A stretch of DNA of 13,333 bases. Source: Syntrophaceae bacterium (GTDB taxonomy: Bacteria > Desulfobacterota > Syntrophia > Syntrophales > UBA2210). The position numbers and the translations under genes were made by a program. The number at the start of each line of letters is the position of its first letter. Position 1 is the stretch's first letter. The stretch is taken from contig JAUXBI010000014.1 of the NCBI GenBank assembly GCA_030619435.1, positions 1-13,333 of the forward strand, written 5' to 3'. A model generated the notes under the pieces. The model did no database searches, was not told where the DNA came from, and worked only from the letters and a program-made list of their open reading frames with translations. Positions 6,234 through 13,333 of the stretch are shown piece after piece.

Positions 6234-7986
6234 TTGTTTCCTCCTCCAGAATCATGGCGTTACGGGGACATTCCACGACACAAATACCGCACCCTTTACA
6301 GTAATCATAGTTGATGTGTCTCCCCTGAGGAGTTTTGTCGCGAACTATCGAAAGATCGGGACAGAAGAGATAACAATTATCACACTGATTACAAAGCCCG
6401 CAGTTAAAGCAGCGTTCTGTTTCTTTGATTGCCATACTTGCCGAAACTTTAAGATTCACCTCGTCAAATGTGGCAAGACGCTCCTCTCTCAGGAGACGCG
6501 GCTGGGTAATTCTTTGAGAAAGATAAAAATAATCTGCGTTGATTTCACTATAGGAGACTACGTGAGAGCTTCGATCAAAACGGGGCCCCTTCATATATAT
6601 TTCCATAGAGCAGAAGCTGCCGTTTCCCACCAAACAGTCTCTTATCTTCGACTCCACGGTATCCAAACCTTCCCTAAACAGGATATCCAGAGCAATGGCC
6701 GCCTCCTTGCCCGAGGCAACCGCGTGGACTACACTCTTTATTTCGTTAGTCAGATCGCCACCGAAGACAAGTACCGCACTTCCGGTGCGGCAATCCAGAG
6801 TAGAGTTATTCAAGGTCACAACCCCTTCACCTTTATGAGGGGGAACACACCAGGATTCCGCCGTTTCTTCTCCTATAGCCTTGAAGACATTCTTTACCCT
6901 CATTTCCTCAGTTTTGTTACCATCAGGCTCTACAAGAGCCCTTCCTCTGTCATCCTCGCCCATAATTCTCATGTAATGTAAAGTTACAATATAATCTCCC
7001 TTATCGGGAACAACACTTACGGGAATGACAAGTTCTTTCAGGACAACGCCTTCATCAAGGGCCAGTTCAATTTCCTCGGAGAAAGCGGGCATATCCTGTT
7101 TTCTCCGCCTGTATGCAATAAGGGGTGTCCCTCCCAGCCTTACAACACTTCTCGCAACGTCTATGGCCGTATTCCCACCTCCAATGATGACAGACAGGCC
7201 ATCCAGGCGAGGTTTTTCACCATGGCGAATCCTGTTAAGAAATGCAAGCCCATCTTTTATTCCTTTCAGATCTTCTCCCGGAATCTCCAATTCCCGTGAA
7301 CGGGAATATCCACAACCGATAAAGACGGCATTGTAACTTTCCCCTGCCTCTTTCAAAAATTCTTTAGAAATATGAATCCCCGTTTTTATCTGCACACCCT
7401 GATCCTTAATCAGTGAAATGTCTCTTTCGAGAACCGGCAGAGGTAACCTGTACTGAGGGATTCCCCACCGGAGAACCCCACCCGGTTCAGTCTCAGCCTC
7501 GAATACATCGCAATTATAGCCAAGAAGTGTCAGAAAATAGGCAGCAGACAGGCCGCTGGGACCTCCTCCTACAACGGCAATTTTTTCCTTTTTTGCGGAA
7601 AGATTAGTAAGGAAGGGCTTGAATTCATTTTTACGAGCAGTGTCCGCAAGAAACCGTTCCATGGCATTAATGGCAACAGCTTCATCGAACTCACCACGGT
7701 TACATACGGCTTCGCATGGATGGTAACATACGCTTCCGCACACACCGGGAAAGGGGTTTTCTCTGAGGATGGTTTCCCAAGCCTCTTTAAACATTCCCTG
7801 GTTTGTTAATGCCTCTATCCGGCCTATGTCCTCACCGGCAGGGCAGGCCACGCTGCATGGGGCTGTCTTTTCTTCGTAACGAGGCCTTAAAAAGCGCCAG
7901 GAACCTGTTTTGTTGTCTTCTGTGGATAAATATGAACGGGCAAAGAACAATGGGGTGACTTTAGAGGGTACTTTCTTTTCTGTCAT
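6196..7986 (-). CDS. PorD-type ferredoxin subunit with internal GltD-like FAD/NAD(P) module
   Basis: A 596-aa electron-transfer subunit. Residues about 24-36 (NKTGSWRFLRP) resemble the opening of PorD delta subunits. Next comes a glutamate-synthase-small-chain (GltD) module: Fe-S cysteines C44, C48, C83, C87, C91, C95, an FAD Rossmann motif GGGPSG (140-145), and a second nucleotide motif IIGGGNTAIDVARS followed by YRRR, typical of NAD(P)H binding. The C-terminus returns to a PorD-like double [4Fe-4S] ferredoxin: C526, C529, C532, C535, C538, C542 and C563, C566, C569, C573. No glutamate synthase large subunit is nearby, so the protein most likely passes electrons from the oxidoreductase to NAD(P), to ferredoxin, or both. 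It starts 33 bases after porG, with GAGAG ahead of the ATG. The architecture is seen directly; the electron route is inferred. Confidence 0.9.
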   Translation of the reverse strand: MTEKKVPSKVTPLFFARSYLSTEDNKTGSWRFLRPRYEEKTAPCSVACPAGEDIGRIEALTNQGMFKEAWETILRENPFPGVCGSVCYHPCEAVCNRGEFDEAVAINAMERFLADTARKNEFKPFLTNLSAKKEKIAVVGGGPSGLSAAYFLTLLGYNCDVFEAETEPGGVLRWGIPQYRLPLPVLERDISLIKDQGVQIKTGIHISKEFLKEAGESYNAVFIGCGYSRSRELEIPGEDLKGIKDGLAFLNRIRHGEKPRLDGLSVIIGGGNTAIDVARSVVRLGGTPLIAYRRRKQDMPAFSEEIELALDEGVVLKELVIPVSVVPDKGDYIVTLHYMRIMGEDDRGRALVEPDGNKTEEMRVKNVFKAIGEETAESWCVPPHKGEGVVTLNNSTLDCRTGSAVLVFGGDLTNEIKSVVHAVASGKEAAIALDILFREGLDTVESKIRDCLVGNGSFCSMEIYMKGPRFDRSSHVVSYSEINADYFYLSQRITQPRLLREERLATFDEVNLKVSASMAIKETERCFNCGLCNQCDNCYLFCPDLSIVRDKTPQGRHINYDYCKGCGICVVECPRNAMILEEETNEESAGRESCGS

Positions 7987-8019
7987 TTTTTATTCTCTCA
8001 CAATATGGAAGACCTGAGT

Positions 8020-8598
8020 TTAAGAAACATTTTTTCCCTCTATCATTCCAACTAGTTGGACTTCGTTGTAGGCATCTTCCGCCGCACCTATGTTCGCCTC
8101 GGCTTCTACAGGAACTTCTTCCCTGATAGCTTCGGCAACCGCGGTCATGTGAGGTGTTTTAAACAATCGCGCAAAAGCGCCAATCATGGATGTATTGACA
8201 ATGGGCTGGGTGCGTGCTCCCAGTTGGTGATTAAGGGCGATAGCGTTTGCATCTATGAAGGCCAACTTGAAGCCTGCAAAGGGACGTAAATCAGACGGAG
8301 GCTCAGGGCTGTTGATTAATATCCATCCTCCCTGTTTGAGCCCTCTTGTTGCATCAATACTCTGGAGAAGGGTACGATCCTGAACTACTACATGATCCGG
8401 GGTATAAACATTGGTTCTGATGAAAATATCTTTTTTGTCAGCCCGTATGTAAGCTTCGACCGGAGCGCCTCTCCTTTCCACTCCGAAGACAGGAAAGCTT
8501 TGCACCTGATATCCCACCTTAAAGAATGCCTTAGCCAGCATAACGGTGGCTATCACAGTCCCCTGTCCACCGCGACCATGAAACCGAATTTCAAGCAT
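8020..8598 (-). CDS. porG: Pyruvate:ferredoxin oxidoreductase, gamma subunit
   Basis: A 192-aa gamma subunit of normal length. It begins MLEIRFHGRGGQGTVIAT, the diagnostic GRGGQG motif of this family, and continues with QSFPVFGVERRGAPVEAYIR, the conserved segment that binds the CoA-linked domain interface. It completes the gamma-delta-alpha-beta set with the three genes downstream. The ATG at 8598 has a modest GGGA ribosome site lying in the last codons of the XRE-cupin gene, which ends 15 bases upstream, so the regulator and the enzyme genes share a transcript. Confidence 0.93.
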   Translation of the reverse strand: MLEIRFHGRGGQGTVIATVMLAKAFFKVGYQVQSFPVFGVERRGAPVEAYIRADKKDIFIRTNVYTPDHVVVQDRTLLQSIDATRGLKQGGWILINSPEPPSDLRPFAGFKLAFIDANAIALNHQLGARTQPIVNTSMIGAFARLFKTPHMTAVAEAIREEVPVEAEANIGAAEDAYNEVQLVGMIEGKNVS

Positions 8599-8613
8599 GA
8601 CAGTTGAATCCCT

Positions 8614-9222
8614 TTATACCTTACTCCAGACCGCAACGACAGCCTTGGCCGTTTTCCCATTCAGAGAACGCAAACTGTGGTTGATATCCGAATCGAAATA
8701 TAGTGCATCGCCGGGTTCGAGAATTTCCGTCCGATCATCGGTACGAAACTCTACCGTTCCATCAAGAACATACAAGAACTCTTCACCTTCATGATTTACA
8801 AATACCATATCACTCGTGTCCACAGGTTGAAATTCCACAAACAGGGGCTCCATATGTTTATCCGATCTCTTTGTTTCCAAGGATTCATAGATATAATCAA
8901 CTTCACCCTCTTCATGATGATGTGGACGTCTTTTGATCCTGACTCGTTCACCCCTGCGGGTAATGGATATTTTTTCATCTATATCCATCTCCTCGAAGAA
9001 GTATGCCATTCCCACATTCAGAGATTTAGCCAGTTTTAGTAGTGTTGCTACAGGAGGAATAAAATCGCCTCTCTCAATGTCTGACAAGAGAGTCTTTGGA
9101 AAACCGGTTTTTGTCGAAAGGTCCTGTAGGGTATAAAGCTTCTTTTCTCTTAGTTCTCTAACCTTGCTGCCTATCTGAAGTTCTTTTGCAGTTGCCGTGT
9201 CAGTGCTTTTCTCTTGCCCCAT
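8614..9222 (-). CDS. XRE-family regulator with C-terminal cupin domain
   Basis: A 202-aa one-component regulator. An N-terminal helix-turn-helix of the XRE/Cro type spans about residues 17-76 (VRELREKKLYTLQDLSTKTG, then LLSDIERGDFIPP). After a charged linker, a C-terminal cupin barrel (about 120-200) carries NHEGEEFLYVLDGTVEF and LEPGDALYFDSDINHSLRS, the two cupin motifs. Members of this class sense a small metabolite through the cupin. The gene is first in the operon, with AGGGGG about 7 bases ahead of its ATG, and is followed at 15 bases by porG, so it most likely controls the por operon and itself. It may also act on the divergent cstA gene. The ligand is unknown; a 2-oxoacid or acyl-CoA would fit the context but is a guess. 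Confidence 0.9.
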   Translation of the reverse strand: MGQEKSTDTATAKELQIGSKVRELREKKLYTLQDLSTKTGFPKTLLSDIERGDFIPPVATLLKLAKSLNVGMAYFFEEMDIDEKISITRRGERVRIKRRPHHHEEGEVDYIYESLETKRSDKHMEPLFVEFQPVDTSDMVFVNHEGEEFLYVLDGTVEFRTDDRTEILEPGDALYFDSDINHSLRSLNGKTAKAVVAVWSKV

Positions 9223-9783
9223 TTCTTGTACCCCCTGAGGTGAGGATTTATGAAATATCGAATTGTCGCGAACAAAAAGTAAAGGTCTTTCTTAATAGTC
9301 AAAGATTTCCCGCAACTTGCCGCGGGGGTCTTCAAAAAAACATCTTATTTGTCTAATAGAGATACGCCACAATATTTTTATTGTCAAGATTATTTCTTAG
9401 TCATAAATCCCCCTATAATTTATCCCTTGATTACTTCTCAAAACATAAGCAAATAAAAGGGTTTACAAGTACCAAAACGAAAATTATTCCGATAAGAACC
9501 TTCCAGAGACAGACTTGTAAATTAAGAGGTAGAGAGTAGATTACTATATCAATATTGCTCCCGAAGGAAAAACGTTTGACTTTCAATTTATGAAGGAGTA
9601 ATGCTATCTTATCATGCATGTATGTCATAAAAAACTTTTGTTTGCTGATTTTCATATCGTAGAGCGTTTGTTTCCTTTATCGTAAAGTCTTTTCATACCG
9701 GCGTGGTTATCAATACCATGCTAAGCATAATGAGGTAATTTGTTTGTTTGTTAACTACTTAACATTAAAAAAGGAGGTAGGAA
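9223..9783. other. Long AT-rich divergent intergenic region
   Basis: 561 bases separate the start of the XRE-cupin gene from cstA. The left part holds the candidate por promoter and palindromes, and CCCGC (9310-9314)/GCGGG (9323-9327) can form a small hairpin. A perfect TATAAT (9414-9419, + strand) lacks a good -35; if used it would give cstA a leader of over 350 bases. An open frame at 9431-9655 on the - strand (74 aa, one hydrophobic stretch, faintly like LapA/DUF1049 membrane proteins) has no ribosome site at a proper distance and is probably not a gene, or is a decayed one. Just before cstA there is a run of TTTG repeats and the near-palindrome ATGCTAAGCAT (9718-9728). No tRNA or known riboswitch was recognised. 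Confidence 0.6.
9359..9387 (-). promoter_or_regulatory. Candidate promoter of the por operon with overlapping palindrome
   Basis: On the - strand TTGACA (9382-9387) is followed after 17 bases by TATCTC (9359-9364), a perfect -35 with a poor -10. The palindrome ACAATA-TTTT-TATTGT (9369-9384) covers the -35/spacer region, a position suited to repression. A related but smaller repeat, TTGT-N5-ACAA, lies at 9263-9275 in the leader. These are plausible sites for the XRE-cupin regulator. No test is possible here, and the AT-rich context makes chance matches fairly easy. Confidence 0.45.
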
Positions 9784-11517
9784 ATGACAACATTAATTAT
9801 CGTTATCGGTTTACTAATCTATTTAATTTTGTATTTTACTTACGGCAAGAAGCTGGAGCGGGATGTCGTGAAGTCCTCGGATTCCATAGAGACGCCGGCC
9901 AAACGTCTCTATGACGGGGTGGACTACATCTCGGCGAGGAAAGAGGTCCTATTCGGACATCACTTTGCCTCCATTGCCGGTGCCGCCCCGATCATCGGAC
10001 CTGCACTGGCCATGTGCTGGGGCTGGGTTCCCGGTTTGCTCTGGATATGGTTCGGTAACGTCTTTATCGGCGCTGTTCACGATTACCTGGCGCTGATGGC
10101 ATCTGTTCGTTACGATGGTAAATCTATACAGTTTGTTGCCTCAGACCTGATGGGCAAGAGAACGGGTACAGCATTCTACTGGATCGTCTTCTTCCTTCTT
10201 ATCCTGGTAGTCGCTGCTTTCGGCGCTGTTGTCGGTGGCATGTTTGTTGGGACTCCGGCCATTGCCTCTGCTTTCATATGGATGATTGTTGCGGCCCTTA
10301 TCCTCGGTGTTCTGATGTATCGTGTTAAGATGAACTTTACAGGAGTCACCATAATCGGTATTGTCATGCTTCTTGCTGCTATTTGGTTGGGCGTTCAGTT
10401 CCCCATCGCAGCAAGTTTCGACACATGGATGGTGTTTTTCTTCTTCTATATTATTATCGCCGCGGCTATTCCCGTTAATGTTCTACTACAGCCGAGGGAC
10501 TATCTGAATTCCTTTCTCCTTTATGCGGGACTGGCCATAGGTTTCCTCGGTGCTGTGTTCGCATTCAGAGGGTTTGAAGTTCCGGCATTCTCAGCTTTCG
10601 CACCCATTCTCCTCGGGGGCAAAGCAACACCGTTCTGGCCGGCCATCCCTCTGATTATTGCCTGCGGTTCGCTGTCCGGTTTCCACGCTCTCGTTGCTTC
10701 AGGGACAACTTCCAAACAGATTGAAAAAGAGAGCGACGGATTGTTTATCGGCTACGGAGCCATGTTTACAGAAGGATTCCTCTCCACCATCGTTGTTGTG
10801 TCCATAGCCGGTTTCGGATATACGGCTCTTAAAAATGCAGGCGCAGCAATGGATGTAACGGTGACATTGAATGCGGGTAACTGGGGCGACATGTTTACCA
10901 AAACAGCCGCGGCCGTCAAGCTGGCTAAAGTGAGTCTCTTTGTCCAGTCTTATTCAGACATGGTTGCCGCAACCTGGCTGGGATTTATGCCTGCCAAGTT
11001 TGTTAAAGTTCTCGCCGGCATGTGGGTCGCAGCGTTTGCCATGACAACCCTGGATACGACCAATAGACTGGCACGTTATTGCCTTGCCGAGATGGCTGCT
11101 CCTCTTAAAGAGAGCGCCGCCGGAGTATACGGTTTCCTGACAAACCGCTGGGTTGCTTCTATAATTCCGGCAGCAATCGGAATCTATCTGGCCTGGAGTA
11201 AAAATTTCCTGATCGTATGGGCCTCTTTTGGAGCAGCAAACCAGTTGATCGCGGCAATCGCCCTCATGACCGGCGCGGCTTTTGTTGCCAAGAAACTGAA
11301 ATCGCCTTTTGCAAATGTTGCCGTAATACCGGCCTGGCTGCTATGGATCACCGTGACGGCTGCTCTTGTCTGGTTCATGGCAGTTGTAATGCCGGGATCT
11401 ATCGCCGCGAAACCTGTTCCAGGGTGGACGGTTATGATTATCGTAGGCGTAATGCTGGTTATGAACTTTGTGTTTATCTGGGATTTCATCAAATCCAAGG
11501 CATACAAGGTTGATTGA
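9784..11517 (+). CDS. cstA: CstA-family carbon starvation protein / carrier
   Basis: A 577-aa integral membrane protein of the carbon starvation family, with many hydrophobic segments across its length. The family signature is clear near the N-terminus: TPAKRLYDGVDY (about residues 37-48) followed by VLFGHHFASIAGAAPIIGPA, and further on ATTLDT-type conserved blocks (seen as MTTLDTTNRLARY). Characterised relatives in enteric bacteria (CstA, BtsT) carry peptides and pyruvate. This one belongs to the short group, lacking about 120 residues compared with the roughly 700-aa E. coli protein. AAGGAGG at 9771-9777, 6 bases ahead, fixes the start. It is transcribed away from the por operon and ends with a strong hairpin, so it is probably monocistronic. 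Pyruvate as substrate is inferred from family and neighbours. Confidence 0.92.
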   Translation: MTTLIIVIGLLIYLILYFTYGKKLERDVVKSSDSIETPAKRLYDGVDYISARKEVLFGHHFASIAGAAPIIGPALAMCWGWVPGLLWIWFGNVFIGAVHDYLALMASVRYDGKSIQFVASDLMGKRTGTAFYWIVFFLLILVVAAFGAVVGGMFVGTPAIASAFIWMIVAALILGVLMYRVKMNFTGVTIIGIVMLLAAIWLGVQFPIAASFDTWMVFFFFYIIIAAAIPVNVLLQPRDYLNSFLLYAGLAIGFLGAVFAFRGFEVPAFSAFAPILLGGKATPFWPAIPLIIACGSLSGFHALVASGTTSKQIEKESDGLFIGYGAMFTEGFLSTIVVVSIAGFGYTALKNAGAAMDVTVTLNAGNWGDMFTKTAAAVKLAKVSLFVQSYSDMVAATWLGFMPAKFVKVLAGMWVAAFAMTTLDTTNRLARYCLAEMAAPLKESAAGVYGFLTNRWVASIIPAAIGIYLAWSKNFLIVWASFGAANQLIAAIALMTGAAFVAKKLKSPFANVAVIPAWLLWITVTAALVWFMAVVMPGSIAAKPVPGWTVMIIVGVMLVMNFVFIWDFIKSKAYKVD

Positions 11518-11543
11518 GTTTCTCTTGTAATTTGAGTCTATTG

Positions 11544-11575
11544 CCGGCGCACGGCATGAAACCGTGCGCCGGTTT
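11544..11575 (+). terminator. Strong hairpin terminator after cstA
   Basis: CCGGCGCACGG (11544-11554) and CCGTGCGCCGG (11562-11572) form a perfect 11-bp GC-rich stem with a 7-base loop, followed by TTT. It begins 27 bases after the cstA stop. The T-run is short, but the stem is by far the strongest in the window and separates cstA from the ATPase cluster. Confidence 0.85.
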
Positions 11576-11604
11576 AACCAAACCTGATCAAAGAAACCAT
11601 CCGA

Positions 11605-11886
11605 ATGAATCTTTCAATTTTTAGCTTTTTTCGTCGTTTTTTTTCTCTATTTCATGCCTCGCATCGTGAAGATGCCGTCGCTCTCACAATTGTGGAAGCG
11701 CAGGAGCTCGAAAATATTTTCGCCCTTCTGCTTCTGGGATCTTTTGTCGGCCTCCCCTCACCACCCACATTTCTGGCTGTTGAGCTTTTACCATTCATGG
11801 AAAGGGAACTTAAGATATTAAACCAAAGAGCCGAGGACGCCGGTGACATGCTGGCGGAAATGTGCGGAACAATAGGTATTGATTAG
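11605..11886 (+). CDS. Conserved-looking small protein of unknown function
   Basis: A 93-aa protein that I cannot assign. The N-terminus is basic and aromatic (FSFFRRFFSLFHASHRED); the middle is hydrophobic with a glycine/proline turn (LENIFALLLLGSFVGLPSPP), then an acidic helix-like C-terminal part (LPFMERELKILNQRAEDAGD). The hydrophobic stretch could be a membrane hairpin or the core of a small helical domain. The ribosome site before 11605 is weak, and internal starts are not obvious. Its TAG stop abuts the ATG of the ATPase gene with no base between, so the two are translationally coupled, which is the main argument that it is a real gene and a functional partner. No known function is claimed. 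Confidence 0.72.
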   Translation: MNLSIFSFFRRFFSLFHASHREDAVALTIVEAQELENIFALLLLGSFVGLPSPPTFLAVELLPFMERELKILNQRAEDAGDMLAEMCGTIGID

Positions 11887-12813
11887 ATGAAGATTCTCTT
11901 CTTTACAGGAAAAGGGGGGGTGGGGAAATCCACCATGGCAGCCGCCGCCGCGTGGCAACTCTCACAAAAAAGCCGTGTGCTGATTGTCTCACTGGACCCG
12001 GCCCACAATCTGGGTGACATATTTGGTGTCGATCTTAAGAACAAAAAAAGCCGTTATACGAACACTCTCTATCTTAAAGAAATCGATCTTCAAAAACTAT
12101 CAAGGGAATACCTTCAGAGGGAAATAAATGTTCTTTCCGGTACCTATAAATATCTTCAGACATTAAATCTCGATAATTACTTTTCCGTGCTCAGGTATTC
12201 CCCCGGCATAGAGGAATATGCCCTCCTTACGAGCATTGAAAAAACTATAAGAGATGAAACCGATTTCGACTATATAATCTTCGACACGCCCCCCACTGGA
12301 CTCACTCTCCGGTTTCTTGCCTTACCTAGGGTTACAATAACCTGGATTGATCGACTGATTCAAATCAGGCAAAAGATCCTGGAAAAACGCTATACGATCC
12401 ATAGGATAAGGGGCACCTTAAGTTCAGAAGAGACCCTTCTGGATTATAAAGAAGAAGATGATGATATCCTGAAAAGGCTCTGGAAATTAAATACCAACTA
12501 TCAGGCTTTGAACAAAATCCTGCAAGGAGAAAATTGTTCTATCATTTTAGTTTTTAACCCTGACATCCTCTCCCTCAAGGAGTCCCGGAGATTGATGGAA
12601 GGCCTTAATGACCTGAATCTTCCACTTCGTTTGCTGATCAACAATAAGGTCACCAGAGAAAATGAAGAAATGGCCGGGTATGTTGAAGAAAATATGAAAA
12701 AAACGGCAAAAGATGTCCCCATTGACCGTATCTTTCTTTCAAGAACACTACTTGATGGTAAGGACGGAAAGCTGTATGATATCCGGGAAGATATTACATC
12801 AAATCTATCGTAA
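11887..12813 (+). CDS. ArsA/Get3-like ATPase, single domain
   Basis: A 308-aa deviant-Walker P-loop ATPase of the ArsA/Get3 group. Seen: signature P-loop GKGGVGKST (residues 8-16, with K9 as the intermonomer lysine), switch I SLDPAHNLGD with D37, the SPGIEEYA motif (105-112), switch II DTPPTGLTLRFLALP from D133, and LLINNK later, where family members contact the adenine. Family members dimerise and couple ATP hydrolysis to a membrane partner or to delivery of a client. Only one cysteine is present (in GENCSII), so the cysteine triad for arsenite of true ArsA and the CxxC zinc site of Get3 are both absent. No arsenic genes are seen nearby. It is flanked by two unknown proteins in tight + strand order, suggesting a dedicated complex. 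Confidence 0.9.
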   Translation: MKILFFTGKGGVGKSTMAAAAAWQLSQKSRVLIVSLDPAHNLGDIFGVDLKNKKSRYTNTLYLKEIDLQKLSREYLQREINVLSGTYKYLQTLNLDNYFSVLRYSPGIEEYALLTSIEKTIRDETDFDYIIFDTPPTGLTLRFLALPRVTITWIDRLIQIRQKILEKRYTIHRIRGTLSSEETLLDYKEEDDDILKRLWKLNTNYQALNKILQGENCSIILVFNPDILSLKESRRLMEGLNDLNLPLRLLINNKVTRENEEMAGYVEENMKKTAKDVPIDRIFLSRTLLDGKDGKLYDIREDITSNLS

Positions 12814-12824
12814 AAAGAGGTAAA

Positions 12825-13333
12825 ATGTTTGAACATGAGAACATTATAACACAACCTGTTTTCTTTCTTTTCATTGCCTTCAGTTTTCTTTTGAGCTTCG
12901 GTTATTTCTGGGGGAGAAGACAGAATAAGAAGTTATTTCTTTCCGCTTTTAATGATCTTGCCGATGTCGTGAAACCCGACGACCAGACCTTTACCAATAT
13001 CGGGGGGGTTATCGGGTACCACGCCAGTTTCTTCGTCAGGAAAAAGGGTGCATTCTTATCACGTGTTGACGCTACAATTACCATGCTCCCAAGGCATTCA
13101 TGGCTTTATTTTCCCGTATCAAAGATTATAAGTAAGTATGACAGGCTATTCATAACACTGCACCTGAAACAAAATCCATCAGGAGAAGGCCACTTAATTG
13201 AAAAGAAGTATGCCGGTTTTCGGGGGCCGAAAATAACAAATGAGCAACGATTGAACAAAGAAACGATAAATTGGGGGAATTATGATTTCCTTCTCTATTA
13301 TGAAAATACCAGGATACGTGATCATTTTATAAA
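12825..13333 (+). CDS. Membrane-anchored protein of unknown function, partial
   Basis: An open frame starts at ATG 12825, 11 bases after the ATPase stop, with AAGAGG a few bases ahead, and runs to the window end without a stop (169 complete codons seen). The N-terminus carries one hydrophobic segment (about residues 11-29, PVFFLFIAFSFLLSFGYFW) followed by a basic GRRQNKK stretch, which predicts an inside-facing C-terminal part. The soluble part includes LADVVKPDDQTFTNIGGVIG and HASFFVRKKG, then alternating hydrophobic and charged strands. I do not recognise the family. Spacing and direction place it in one operon with the ATPase and the 93-aa gene, so it may be the membrane partner of the ATPase; this is inference. 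Confidence 0.8.
   Translation, partial: MFEHENIITQPVFFLFIAFSFLLSFGYFWGRRQNKKLFLSAFNDLADVVKPDDQTFTNIGGVIGYHASFFVRKKGAFLSRVDATITMLPRHSWLYFPVSKIISKYDRLFITLHLKQNPSGEGHLIEKKYAGFRGPKITNEQRLNKETINWGNYDFLLYYENTRIRDHFI

Noticed and set aside
6316..6981. Open frame on the + strand (221 codons)
   Set aside because: Antisense to the GltD/PorD gene, with no recognisable domain; overlaps clear Fe-S cysteine codons of the real gene.
6196..7986. Glutamate synthase small subunit (gltD) as the function
   Set aside because: No large subunit is present, and the PorD-like ends and position among por genes indicate an oxidoreductase subunit instead.
9431..9655. 74-aa open frame on the - strand with one hydrophobic stretch
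   Set aside because: The nearest purine-rich site is too far from the ATG, the region is AT-rich, and the resemblance to LapA/DUF1049 proteins is faint. It may be a decayed gene, so it is mentioned only in the intergenic entry.
9700..9735. Possible sigma-54 promoter for cstA (TGG...GC)
   Set aside because: The GG and GC are 13 bases apart rather than 10, so the spacing rule fails.
11887..12813. Arsenite-pump ATPase (arsA) as the specific function
   Set aside because: Only one cysteine is present and no arsB, arsC, arsD or arsR is seen, so only the ATPase family is supported.
1..13333. Mobile elements, CRISPR arrays, tRNA or rRNA genes
   Set aside because: No transposase, integrase, regularly spaced repeats or recognisable structural RNA were found on reading both strands.

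Overview
The window carries bacterial genes of a kind typical of strictly anaerobic Gram-negative bacteria, most like Desulfobacterota (the former Deltaproteobacteria, e.g. syntrophs or sulfate reducers). The reasons are a sigma-54 activator next to a sigma-54 promoter, an oxygen-sensitive four-gene pyruvate:ferredoxin oxidoreductase with a GltD-type flavoprotein, a short CstA-type carrier and an ArsA-type ATPase cluster. The taxonomic guess is inference; no search was possible.

Left part (1-2807, + strand): the C-terminal part of a sigma-54-dependent activator (AAA+ plus Fis-type HTH), a possible terminator, and then a well-formed -24/-12 promoter at 990-1006. This promoter reads into a stand-alone receiver protein, a soluble receiver-histidine kinase and a small cysteine-rich protein. 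The layout suggests a phosphorelay whose output genes are themselves under sigma-54 control.

Middle (2833-9222, - strand): an exported or membrane-anchored metallo-beta-lactamase-fold hydrolase of the NAPE-PLD/UlaG type stands alone with a short palindrome upstream. Beyond a 232-base gap lies a compact operon, read right to left: XRE-cupin regulator, porG, a PorD/GltD chimera, porA, porB. The gaps are 15 and 33 bases, followed by overlaps of 38 and 20 bases. The products should form a pyruvate (2-oxoacid):ferredoxin oxidoreductase with an attached FAD/NAD(P) module. A candidate promoter with an overlapping 16-base palindrome precedes the regulator gene.

Right part (9223-13333): a 561-base AT-rich divergent intergenic region separates the por operon from a cstA-family gene (577 aa). 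Some relatives of CstA import pyruvate, so import and oxidation of pyruvate may be linked here. A strong hairpin follows cstA. Next comes a tight + strand cluster: a 93-aa protein of unknown function, a single-domain ArsA/Get3-like ATPase lacking the arsenite-binding cysteines, and a membrane-anchored unknown protein that runs off the window end. This cluster is the least explained part of the window.
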